The notes beneath the pieces were generated by a model. That model did not search any database. It was not told where the DNA came from and saw nothing but the letters and a program-made list of their open reading frames with translations. Positions 31,038 through 38,749 of a DNA stretch of 38,749 nt are shown piece after piece. Numbering within the stretch: position 1 is the first letter of the stretch; every line of letters begins with the position of its first letter. Source of the DNA: Leptospira sp. (GTDB lineage Bacteria; Spirochaetota; Leptospiria; Leptospirales; Leptospiraceae); the NCBI GenBank assembly GCA_027531445.1, contig JAPZRK010000086.1, positions 1 through 38,749 of the forward strand. Reading direction: 5' to 3'. Both the position numbers and the translations under genes were made by a program.

Positions 31038-33299
31038 ATGAATTCCGAACTTCCAATAAAAAATATTCCTTGTGACTTAGAACCGATCCATCTGATCAAT
31101 GAATTGCAAGAATATGGTGCACTCTTCATTGTCAATTTTGAAACGCACGAAATCTTCGCCGTCTCAGAAAACTGTTTTGATTTTGTTTCAATCCGTCCGA
31201 GCGAACTCTTAGGTAAAAACATCGATACCGTATTAGGAGATCTGAATCTTCCTTGGGACGGACTCTCCGACAGATTATCATCATCCAAAACTGAGAATTT
31301 TCGTTTTTCAAAAAAAATTTTTGGTAAAGATATTTTTCTAACTCTTAGGCGATCTGAATCCTTCCTGCTCATTGAGCTTGAGTTAGATGATATGAGTTCT
31401 GGGCTAGAACTTAGCTTAGTTTATAATGAAGAGATGCTTCATTCCATTGCGCAAAACTCTTTGGCAAACATCTATCAAACTTCCGTGGATTCCATACGCA
31501 AGCTAACCAAGTATGATAGAGTAGTTTTGTACCACTTTTTCCCCGATTTTTCGGGAAAGGTAATCGCGGAAAGTAAAATAGATTCGATAGATTCCATTTT
31601 AGGTTACCATTACCCATCCACCGATATTCCATTGCCTGCTCGTAAACTATATGAAAAAAATCCAATTCGATGCATCAACCGAGAACAAAAAGCTAAAATT
31701 GGTTTGGTTCGAACTTCTGCATATAAAGATTATGCATTCCATTTGGGCGACACGATGTTACGTGCCCCACATTCCCATCATATAGAGTATCTCACAAATA
31801 TGGGCATTGCCTCTTCGATGTCTATATCCATCGTTTGTGAAGGAAAACTTTGGGGTTTGTTTATTTGTCATAATTTAATTTCCACAATACCGACTCCTTC
31901 TTTACGTAAGGTTTTGGAAGTGTTTTCGGCATCTGTCTCCATGCAAATCGACCTGTTCCTTCGGAATGAAAGGATATCTTACGCTCTTGCATTGGAGTCG
32001 AGTTTATCTTTAATTCTAAAGAAAGTGAGTCATGAACCAATCTCAAATTTATTTTCTATTTTTTTGAATGAAGCTGAACATCTACGAAACCTTCTGAAGT
32101 CGGATGGATTTTACTTTTGTTGTCATGGCAAGCAAGGTATGGCTGGGGAGATTCCATTAGAAAATGGTTTGGTGCAGATCCTAGATTTTCTAGAGCAAGA
32201 ACACCTTGATCAGATCTTTATTACAGACCAAATAGGTCTGCATATATCTAATCCGAACAAAGATACTCTCAAGTTTCCGGGTCTCATTTCGTTCCCATTG
32301 TCCTCTGATCCAAAAGATAGACTTTTGTGGTTTCGCAAGGAGCTACAGATGACGATTGATTGGGCAGGCAATCCAGAAGATACATTCAACAAAAAAACAG
32401 AAGTTGTTTCTCCTCGTACATCATTTGGCAAGTTTATCGAGACAGTCAAAGGAAAATCCCAAGCTTATTCTCCATCCAAAAGAATTGCCTTGGAAAGTTT
32501 TTTAGGTGTGAGAGAGATCATTGATAAAAAAAGAATTGAGGCACAGTTAGCATTGACCCTTGCCAAGGTAATTCAATCTGAGAAAGAGTTACAGAGATTA
32601 AATCAAACCAAAGATAAATTTTTTTCAATTGTTTCGCATAACCTTCGAAGTCCCTTTGGAAGTCTCTTGGGTTTTTCTGATCTCCTACTCGAATCTGTCT
32701 CTTCAAAAAATAACCTAGACACTTCAGAATTAATTAGCTTAGCCAAAAACTTAAATTCCAGTTCTCACAAAGCCTATGATCTATTAAAAAATCTCTTCGA
32801 ATGGGGAAAAATCCAACAAGGTCGGATCATCATTCAAAAAACGAATCTTACATTTTCCTATGTATTAAATGAAGTAATTTATAATTTTTCATCCAAGTTT
32901 AAAGATAAAAATATTAAGTTCACATTGGATTGTCCTGAAAAGATTCAGATTCATTCCGATTACGGTGCGCTCGTCCAAATTTTTAGCCACGTGATCAATA
33001 ATTCTATAAAGTATTCACATCGAGGTTCACAGGTTTCCTGTCATGTAACGGAAGAGGTGGGTCATCTTCTCATATCTATCGAAGATTCTGGTGTAGGTAT
33101 GAGCACAGATGATCTGGCAAAATTATTTCATATTGATTCTAAGTTTCGGAACCTAGGTACAGAAAAAGAGGATGGGACAGGATTGGGGCTGATTATCGTT
33201 AGAGAATACTTGAATCTTCTGAAGGGAGATATCAAGATTCAAAGTGAAATAGATAAGGGCACAGTTGTTAAGATACAACTTCCCATCAATTCGCAGTAA
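31038..33299 (+). CDS. Bacteriophytochrome histidine kinase
   Basis: A 753-residue red/far-red light sensor. The N-terminal PAS domain carries CDLEPIH, with Cys12 in the biliverdin-attachment position (usual C(x)xEPIH). The GAF domain has PSTDIP (193-198; usual PASDIP), His248 in SHHIEYLTNMG and His278 in LFICHN, all chromophore-pocket residues. The PHY domain keeps the tongue motif PRTSF (459-463). The kinase part has the H-box SHNLRSPFGSL (His534), N-box INNSIKYS, and G-boxes DSGVGM and GTGLGL. All elements for a photoactive kinase are present. It forms a two-gene unit with the receiver-kinase upstream. Which output it controls is not shown in the window. Confidence 0.92.
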   Translation: MNSELPIKNIPCDLEPIHLINELQEYGALFIVNFETHEIFAVSENCFDFVSIRPSELLGKNIDTVLGDLNLPWDGLSDRLSSSKTENFRFSKKIFGKDIFLTLRRSESFLLIELELDDMSSGLELSLVYNEEMLHSIAQNSLANIYQTSVDSIRKLTKYDRVVLYHFFPDFSGKVIAESKIDSIDSILGYHYPSTDIPLPARKLYEKNPIRCINREQKAKIGLVRTSAYKDYAFHLGDTMLRAPHSHHIEYLTNMGIASSMSISIVCEGKLWGLFICHNLISTIPTPSLRKVLEVFSASVSMQIDLFLRNERISYALALESSLSLILKKVSHEPISNLFSIFLNEAEHLRNLLKSDGFYFCCHGKQGMAGEIPLENGLVQILDFLEQEHLDQIFITDQIGLHISNPNKDTLKFPGLISFPLSSDPKDRLLWFRKELQMTIDWAGNPEDTFNKKTEVVSPRTSFGKFIETVKGKSQAYSPSKRIALESFLGVREIIDKKRIEAQLALTLAKVIQSEKELQRLNQTKDKFFSIVSHNLRSPFGSLLGFSDLLLESVSSKNNLDTSELISLAKNLNSSSHKAYDLLKNLFEWGKIQQGRIIIQKTNLTFSYVLNEVIYNFSSKFKDKNIKFTLDCPEKIQIHSDYGALVQIFSHVINNSIKYSHRGSQVSCHVTEEVGHLLISIEDSGVGMSTDDLAKLFHIDSKFRNLGTEKEDGTGLGLIIVREYLNLLKGDIKIQSEIDKGTVVKIQLPINSQ

Positions 33300-33329
33300 G
33301 ATGGAATGAAACATTTGAGAAACAGAATC

Positions 33330-34721
33330 TCATAATAAACTGATTTTGATTACCGAAAAATCATCCGTTAGCTCGAATTGATTTTGAATTTCAGAAACTA
33401 CTTGTTCAAGATTCCCCTTAAACTTTTCAATCAGATGTAAAAAGATTTCCTCGTCACTTGTGATTTGGCGTAATCCAGTTTCGGTCACACCTACAACTAA
33501 ATCGTCCTTTCCATCAGATCCGATAAAAATTTGATCACCAGGCTCGATCTGGAAGGTTTCAACCTTGATCAGTGCACCTTCACCAAGAGTACCAATTTTG
33601 CGCGTTTTGTGTTCATTTTCAATAAAACTTGCTTTGCCATCACGAAGTAACACCGCATTTGGATGTTCTGCGTTTACAAAAAATAATGTTCCAGAATCTT
33701 CCTCTAATAATCCTAAAAAGACTGAAACCAACATATACCCATCAAAGGAATAAAAAACTTCATTTAACTCACGGAAGCTTCTTTCTAGCCAGATAACTGG
33801 AGTAATATTTTTATCTTCTATGATGACTTGAGTTCTTGTGATGATAGATTTTAAAACGACTCCTAAAACTAATGCTCCTCCTGCACCTTGCATCGATTTG
33901 CCCATTGCATCTCCATTAACTACAATGGTATACTTTTTTGAACCCAATTGAATTGTATCGGCAAGACAAATGTCTCCACCCAATTCGTTCATAAAATCCC
34001 TAAAGATAAAACGTTTGTATTGTCGGATACTAAATTCTATTTTGATGCGAGGGCTATTCGTGAGGTTGGAGGCTAGAGGTTCAAGTAAAAGCGAAGTTAA
34101 ATAATAATCTCCATCTTGTTGGAGTTTGAGCTCATTGATTTTTTCTAAACTTTCGCTGAGTCGTAGGTTCTTTTCATTTAATTGCAAATAGATAGAGGCA
34201 ATGACTTGGTTTGTGATTAGGCAGACTACTACCAACAAAACGCTAGATAATACAAACGAAAATGTTGTCATATGAATCGCTTCGTTCGAAACAATGTTAA
34301 TCAATGGAAACAAACCTAGATAAACTATTGTATTCATCACAAAAAAAATAAGACAACTAACATATGCGGCAAATTTTCCTCGATTTTGATTCGTATCTGT
34401 AGAACTGAATGCCGTAACGATCACATAGCCAAGGATAGCGGGTGAAAAGCAGATTCCTGTAACAAAGACCGAGGCGGAGATACTCATTAAATCGAGGCTG
34501 GCAGGTAGGTACCATAGACTGGGATGTTTGTCATAATACCAGTATTTGCGTTCAATAAGCCAGAACCACCACGCGGATATGATTAAATGAAATGCGGATA
34601 AAAGGACCATTCCGTAAAACTCATTTAGGATGAAGGATATTAGGAAAATCATCCCAAAAATGAGTCTCGCTACATTGGAACCTCGTGAGTCCTTTATATG
34701 TTCTGCTTCAGATTTTCCCAT
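33330..34721 (-). CDS. Membrane SpoIIE-type PP2C phosphatase
   Basis: A 463-residue protein. About six TM segments occupy residues 15-195, followed by a short coiled coil (about 190-215) and a C-terminal PP2C/SpoIIE Ser/Thr phosphatase domain (about 230-463). Visible catalytic-type motifs include IVVNGDAMGKSMQGAGGALV (the metal Asp), TLFFVNAEHPNAVLLRDG and GDQIFIGSDGKDDLV (the second Asp-Gly). Such enzymes dephosphorylate anti-sigma factor antagonists or related partners in response to membrane or periplasmic signals. No anti-sigma or STAS gene is adjacent. It converges on the phytochrome gene and diverges from the FecR lipoprotein gene. Confidence 0.88.
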   Translation of the reverse strand: MGKSEAEHIKDSRGSNVARLIFGMIFLISFILNEFYGMVLLSAFHLIISAWWFWLIERKYWYYDKHPSLWYLPASLDLMSISASVFVTGICFSPAILGYVIVTAFSSTDTNQNRGKFAAYVSCLIFFVMNTIVYLGLFPLINIVSNEAIHMTTFSFVLSSVLLVVVCLITNQVIASIYLQLNEKNLRLSESLEKINELKLQQDGDYYLTSLLLEPLASNLTNSPRIKIEFSIRQYKRFIFRDFMNELGGDICLADTIQLGSKKYTIVVNGDAMGKSMQGAGGALVLGVVLKSIITRTQVIIEDKNITPVIWLERSFRELNEVFYSFDGYMLVSVFLGLLEEDSGTLFFVNAEHPNAVLLRDGKASFIENEHKTRKIGTLGEGALIKVETFQIEPGDQIFIGSDGKDDLVVGVTETGLRQITSDEEIFLHLIEKFKGNLEQVVSEIQNQFELTDDFSVIKISLL

Positions 34722-34825
34722 TTTGTTGGAGACCGTAAGGATAGCTATAGATTGGTGTTGGCTAATTTTTGATCAAACGTAAAAAAAATTGAAAAAAATG
34801 ATTATGAAGGGTAGGTTGTTTGTTA

Positions 34826-34836
34826 TATGATATAGT
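34826..34836 (+). promoter_or_regulatory. Candidate -10 region of the FecR lipoprotein gene
   Basis: Overlapping TATGAT (34826-34831) and TATAGT (34831-34836), each 5/6 matches to TATAAT, lie about 26 bases before ATG 34862. Only a weak -35 (TTATGA at 34802-34807, 18-base spacing to the first) is visible. Confidence 0.3.
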
Positions 34837-34861
34837 GAAAATTGGATTTGGAATCAAAAAT

Positions 34862-36001
34862 ATGAATTTGAAAATATGGATCAGCATTCTCTTAGTTACA
34901 TTCAGTTGCAAATATTTTAAGTCGGGCACACTCGCCACACAAGATGAAACTGCCGGTGCCGTGGTTACCTTCCTTCACGGAAATGTCACCGTAATTTCCG
35001 AAGGCAAAGAGACCCAGCCCAAGGTCGGTCACGTCATTCGCGCAGGCGATCAAATACGAACCAAGTTAGGATCTATCGATATCCAAACATACCGAGGAGA
35101 GGTCATACGAATCAAAGACAATTCTTCTTTGACTTTTAAATCCCTTCCTGGAGAAGAGAGCCAAACAAACACAATCGATGTTGCATTTGGAAACCTTGTC
35201 GTAAAATCCGTAAAACTAAAGTCAAATCAATCCATTTCCATCACCTCTCCTACCATGGTTGCGGGTGTTAGGGGAACTTCATTTTCTTTTGAATTGGAAA
35301 AGAATGGTGTGCCTAAAGTGAAGGTGTTTGAAGGCTCTGTGGGTATGTCATTTCGAACTTCTCGTGAAATCATTGAAGCCAATGAGATGATAAGCAAAGA
35401 AGCAATGGCCAAACTATTAAAAACATTAGAATCCAACGAGGTAGTTTTAGAACCGGGAGAAGCTTTAGAGGTCAATCCGAAAATCAACGAAATGGTGTTT
35501 TTGATCAATACAAAACTCTCAGAGAAAAATTTATCATCTGCAGAAATTGAAAGTTTTAAACTTTCTGAAAATGATTTGTCAAAGAAAGGTTTCCAATCCT
35601 CTCCCCAAGAACAGGCAGAATTGGAAACATTATTTCCAATTGAACAGGGAACGGTCCAGAAAGCGATCTCTGAAAACAAAAAAGGAACTCCTTTAAACGC
35701 ATCTATAAGCGATTCCATTGATTCACAACATGAAGAAAAACGTAAGGATGTCATTGCCAAAATTACAGAGAATGCCGAGTCAAAAAACATTGAGAGTGAG
35801 ACAGAAATACACGAATATTACAATATACTAGAATCTATTCACAAAACCAATGGTGAGACCCTGTCTGGAGCTGTTATCGCACAGTTAGGAGATACATATA
35901 TTGTTCACTCAACCAAAGGCATCCATGAACTAAAAGTAGACGATATTGAGTTCATTGAGTATAAAAACTTCAAAGTAAAGACAAAGCCAAAAACGAAATA
36001 A
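34862..36001 (+). CDS. FecR-domain lipoprotein
   Basis: A 379-residue envelope protein. ATG 34862 is preferred over 34820 because it begins a lipoprotein signal, MNLKIWISILLVTFSC, giving lipid at Cys16. The FecR domain spans about 30-145: AVVTFLHGNVTVI, then VGHVIRAGDQIRT, IDIQTYRGEVIRIKDNSSL and MVAGVRGTSFSFE, the last being the strongest hallmark. A long acidic, Ser/Lys-rich helical segment (about 165-320) and a short beta-rich end follow. FecR-type lipoproteins are common in Leptospira (LipL45-like). There is no adjacent sigma factor or TonB receptor, so iron signalling is not implied. Confidence 0.85.
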   Translation: MNLKIWISILLVTFSCKYFKSGTLATQDETAGAVVTFLHGNVTVISEGKETQPKVGHVIRAGDQIRTKLGSIDIQTYRGEVIRIKDNSSLTFKSLPGEESQTNTIDVAFGNLVVKSVKLKSNQSISITSPTMVAGVRGTSFSFELEKNGVPKVKVFEGSVGMSFRTSREIIEANEMISKEAMAKLLKTLESNEVVLEPGEALEVNPKINEMVFLINTKLSEKNLSSAEIESFKLSENDLSKKGFQSSPQEQAELETLFPIEQGTVQKAISENKKGTPLNASISDSIDSQHEEKRKDVIAKITENAESKNIESETEIHEYYNILESIHKTNGETLSGAVIAQLGDTYIVHSTKGIHELKVDDIEFIEYKNFKVKTKPKTK

Positions 36002-36017
36002 CCTTCGTTAATAGTTT

Positions 36018-37382
36018 TTATCCTTTTTGATATTGCACAAGATGTCTTCCAAAAGCATTCATGACCATTCTGTGCATGGGTGCTTGAGAGATAACATAAA
36101 TATACCAGGGTAAACTGGGAACAAATTCATGGATGGCAGTTAATGTGTATTTTTTATTTTGAATCTGCCTGAACTCCAACCAACCTGTATCGTTTGTACT
36201 TGTTAAGATCCCGCCCACGATATGGAACTTTTGTCGGTCCTCATCGTATTTCCCTTCTATAAATTGAAGAAGGAGTAATGGCCTTTTCATAAAAAACAAT
36301 CGAAAGCCTACCTTATGAGACTCCTTATCAACATCGACTTTGATAACCGACTTAAAAACTTTCGGTAACCAATTCATGTATTCTCTTGCGATCCAATCGC
36401 TATCCTTTACAGGAAGGGAAGGCAAACGTTGGATGGAGCGAACATTTTTTTTGTGAATTGTACTACGTTTCGTTTTTTCTTTAGGTTGGAATGAGGATGA
36501 TAAAACGCTCGTTAACATTTGGTCAAAAGTTTTGAATTTTATGTTTTTTGCAATCAGAGCATTTGGCTGAACTTGGGGCAAATCACATGCAAGACTGTCG
36601 ATGAGTGGAGAAACCAGAGAATAATGCGATTTTCCAAACCAAGTTACCCAAAGTTTGCTAAAGCCTGTCGAATTGATAGGTACGGGAATCATAATCCTTC
36701 TTAATTTGAGAGCTTTAGCCATTTTACGCATCAGATCTTCGTAACATAGAGATTCGCCATTAACTAAGTCTATTGTTTGATTGCTGTATGCAGTATTTTG
36801 AATGCTTTCTTGTAAGGTTCTCACTACATCATCCAAGTGGATAGCTTGGGTTTTACGTTTTGTCCATTTTGGAAGAATCATCATCGGCAAACGTAACATG
36901 AGAGATCTCAAAATTTCGAAGGATGATCCACCTTCACCCACGATCATCCCAGATCGAAAGACAGTTACATCGATTTCAGTTGCTTTTAATACTCCTTCGA
37001 CTTCTTCGCGACTCTGTAAGTGTTGGCTAATAAATCCTTCAGGTATGATACCACCCAAATAAACAATCTTCTTGACTTTGTTTGCAATACAGGCTTTGGC
37101 GATGTTGTCCGCAATCAGTAAGTCTGTGTCATGGAAATCTCCTTGGAACAAACGTGAAGAAGGTAACATTGAGTGAACCAAATAAAATACAAGATCGATT
37201 TCTTCCAATGCTTCAAGTGTACTTTGTGTACTGAATAATTCACAATACCTCCATTCAGCATTTGACGGAAGCGAGACAATCGGAGATCGGGATAATGCCA
37301 ATACATTGTGTTCGGTATTGGCGAGAGTTTGAATCAATTTTTGACCAATAAAACCGCTGGCACCTGTAATTGCAATTTTCAT
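36018..37382 (-). CDS. NAD(P)-binding epimerase/NmrA-like protein with DUF2867-like C terminus
   Basis: A 454-residue protein in two parts. Residues 1-290 are an extended short-chain dehydrogenase (NmrA/atypical SDR) with GASGFIG at 7-13 for NAD(P) binding and FYLVHSM, KIVYLGGI, VFRSGMIVGEGGSSFEILRSL as family segments. The catalytic Tyr-x-x-x-Lys of classical SDRs is not evident, which fits the atypical class. Residues about 325-450 match the DUF2867-like domain often joined to it (FRLFFMKRPLLLLQF, WLEFRQIQNKKYTLTAIHEF, PSLPWYIYV). Substrate is unknown. AGGGGA precedes the ATG. Confidence 0.82.
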   Translation of the reverse strand: MKIAITGASGFIGQKLIQTLANTEHNVLALSRSPIVSLPSNAEWRYCELFSTQSTLEALEEIDLVFYLVHSMLPSSRLFQGDFHDTDLLIADNIAKACIANKVKKIVYLGGIIPEGFISQHLQSREEVEGVLKATEIDVTVFRSGMIVGEGGSSFEILRSLMLRLPMMILPKWTKRKTQAIHLDDVVRTLQESIQNTAYSNQTIDLVNGESLCYEDLMRKMAKALKLRRIMIPVPINSTGFSKLWVTWFGKSHYSLVSPLIDSLACDLPQVQPNALIAKNIKFKTFDQMLTSVLSSSFQPKEKTKRSTIHKKNVRSIQRLPSLPVKDSDWIAREYMNWLPKVFKSVIKVDVDKESHKVGFRLFFMKRPLLLLQFIEGKYDEDRQKFHIVGGILTSTNDTGWLEFRQIQNKKYTLTAIHEFVPSLPWYIYVISQAPMHRMVMNAFGRHLVQYQKG

Positions 37383-37460
37383 GATTTTTTTATTCCCCTG
37401 CAGGCGATTAGACTTAACGGAAAGAGGAGGTTGTAAAGAAACTCTAAGGGAATTACCTTT

Positions 37461-38747
37461 TTAATTTAAATCCTTCCAAGAAGGATCAGGTATCCATGAA
37501 TTCATCCAAGAAACGAAATTTTCAGCAGGCATTGGTCTTGCGATGGCATATCCTTGTGCCTTTGTGCACCCCAATCGAATGAGCTCTTCACCCAGCTTGG
37601 GTTCTTCCATTCCTTCAGCGATCACATCCCTTTGGAAGGCACTTGCTAGTCCAACGATACCTCGTACAATTGCATGGTCATCAGGATATTGCATCATATC
37701 CTTCACAAAGGTCTGATCAATTTTTAGAGTATTTGCTGGTAGGTGCTTTAGATAAGTTAGTGATGAATATCCTGTTCCAAAATCATCAATTGAAAAATGG
37801 ACTCCAAATTTTTTACAAGCAGTCATGGCAGATGACACTTTTGCGATATCTTCAAGAGCACTCGTTTCTACTATTTCTAATTCAATTGATTCAGCCGGCA
37901 CATCTGGATATCTGTTTAAGATATTTGATAGTTTATTAACAAAGTCAGCCTGAAGGATTTGTCTGGCAGAAATATTGACACTAATCACTAAATCGATTCC
38001 CATCTTTCGCCAAATACGTATTTGATTGAGAGCATCTTCGATTACCCATTCACCTAGTTCGACAGATTCATCATGATCTTCTATAATAGGCAAAAATTGA
38101 TTAGGCGGGATCAAACCTCGCGTGGGATGTAACCAACGAATCAAAGCTTCAGCACCATAAATTTTACCAATTGTGAGCTCAACTTTTGGTTGATAATAAA
38201 GAACAAATTCCTTTTTTTGGATGGCTTGTCTAATTTGATTGAGTGTTTCCCTTCGCGTTTTAATGGCCAAATCCATAGACACATCAAACATGTGGTAACA
38301 ATTTTTGCCTGCAAGTTTTGCCAAATACATCGCTTGGTCGGAATGGCGTAGGAGTAATTCACCATCAGAAGAATCGGTTGGATAAATGGTTACTCCAATA
38401 CTAGCAGAAATGGCAAATTCTTTCCCATTAATATAAATTGGTTTGCTTGCTGCTGTTAGAAGTTGATTTAGGATAACTTCGGATTCATGTGGCTCTGTTA
38501 AATTAGTTAAAACCGCAATGAACTCATCTCCGCCAATGCGAGCAAGTGTATCGTAATCCCTGATGGAATTTTGAAAACGTTTTGCTACAGTTATCAAAAT
38601 TTCATCACCGATCGAGTGTCCATAAGTATCATTGATCTGTTTGAATCCATCCAAATCTATATAAGCGATCGCCAGTAGATTTCCTCTCCTTTGCGTTTCT
38701 TCCAATGCCTGATTCAATCTATCTGCAAGTAAAACACGATTTGGAAG
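37461..38747 (-). CDS. GGDEF-EAL domain protein (partial, cut by window edge)
   Basis: The reading frame stays open to the right edge, where LPNRVLLADRLN is still within the GGDEF domain, so the true start and any sensor domain lie outside the window. GGDEF is intact (RIGGDEF) with an upstream RxxD inhibitory site (RDYD), so c-di-GMP synthesis is possible. The EAL domain also appears complete: AEALIRW, SVNISARQ, ELEIVETS, IDDFGTGYSS, LKIDQTFV, IAEGME and AQGYAIARPM keep the metal and catalytic residues. It is therefore a candidate bifunctional c-di-GMP enzyme; which activity dominates cannot be read from sequence. Confidence 0.92.
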   Translation of the reverse strand, partial: LPNRVLLADRLNQALEETQRRGNLLAIAYIDLDGFKQINDTYGHSIGDEILITVAKRFQNSIRDYDTLARIGGDEFIAVLTNLTEPHESEVILNQLLTAASKPIYINGKEFAISASIGVTIYPTDSSDGELLLRHSDQAMYLAKLAGKNCYHMFDVSMDLAIKTRRETLNQIRQAIQKKEFVLYYQPKVELTIGKIYGAEALIRWLHPTRGLIPPNQFLPIIEDHDESVELGEWVIEDALNQIRIWRKMGIDLVISVNISARQILQADFVNKLSNILNRYPDVPAESIELEIVETSALEDIAKVSSAMTACKKFGVHFSIDDFGTGYSSLTYLKHLPANTLKIDQTFVKDMMQYPDDHAIVRGIVGLASAFQRDVIAEGMEEPKLGEELIRLGCTKAQGYAIARPMPAENFVSWMNSWIPDPSWKDLN

Positions 38748-38749
38748 GC

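Noticed and set aside
33316..33332. Short hairpin TGAGA/TCTCA between the phytochrome and phosphatase genes as a terminator
   Set aside because: Only a five-base stem with no following U-run; too weak to claim.
35227..35790. 187-codon minus-strand frame inside the FecR lipoprotein gene
   Set aside because: It is fully antisense to a recognised gene; its Ser/Phe-rich sequence is what the complement of a Lys/Glu/Ser-rich segment gives.

Overview
The window looks like chromosomal DNA from a spirochaete of the genus Leptospira, probably a free-living (saprophytic) one. This is inferred from several things seen together: AT-rich composition, short spirochaete-type lipoprotein signals ending in ..C, a FecR-type lipoprotein, many class III nucleotide cyclases and HD/HDOD signalling proteins, and environmental traits such as a bacteriophytochrome. 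I could not confirm the species. I see no tRNA, rRNA, CRISPR array, insertion sequence or phage gene.

Left part (1-10115): the 3' end of an unrecognised gene; an OmpA-like lipoprotein; a truncated haemoglobin converging on a carbamoyltransferase annotated as ArgF but with divergent substrate motifs; a PilZ-like protein with a clear terminator; a dihaem cytochrome c peroxidase lipoprotein with its own terminator; pyrE overlapping a PH-like membrane protein; an unrecognised conserved protein; and a LolD/MacB-type ABC ATPase with a 10-TM FtsX-family permease.

Centre (10141-18440): this is the most interesting region. A tight + strand operon encodes six subunits related to hydrogenase-4 and complex I: two antiporter-like subunits, a NuoH/HyfC-like and a HyfE-like membrane subunit, a NuoCD/HyfG-like large subunit, and a ferredoxin fused to a NuoB/HyfI-like domain. 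All four [NiFe] cysteines of the large subunit are replaced (CGxC by SGDS; DPCxxC by NLSYAG). The NuoB-like domain has lost the normal proximal-cluster cysteines, while the eight ferredoxin cysteines remain. It is therefore an energy-converting hydrogenase-related (Ehr-type) complex that should not make or use H2 at a [NiFe] site. Its real redox partner is unknown. A candidate promoter and a small exported protein precede it, and a cyclase with a pseudo-receiver domain follows five bases after it.

Right part (18435-38749): an HDOD protein, a SpoIID-like protein and a TrmA/RumA-type RNA methyltransferase on the minus strand; a membrane-bound cyclase with a periplasmic sensor domain; a flavodoxin-fold quinone reductase; a degenerate HD-GYP protein; a type II NADH dehydrogenase; a three-gene minus-strand group ending in an acyl-CoA thioesterase; a two-gene light-signalling unit (receiver-kinase plus bacteriophytochrome kinase); a membrane SpoIIE-type phosphatase; a FecR lipoprotein; an NAD(P)-binding epimerase-like protein with a DUF2867-like C terminus; and the C-terminal part of a GGDEF-EAL protein cut by the window edge. 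Second-messenger signalling (cAMP and c-di-GMP) is a recurring theme, with both intact and apparently inactive enzymes.
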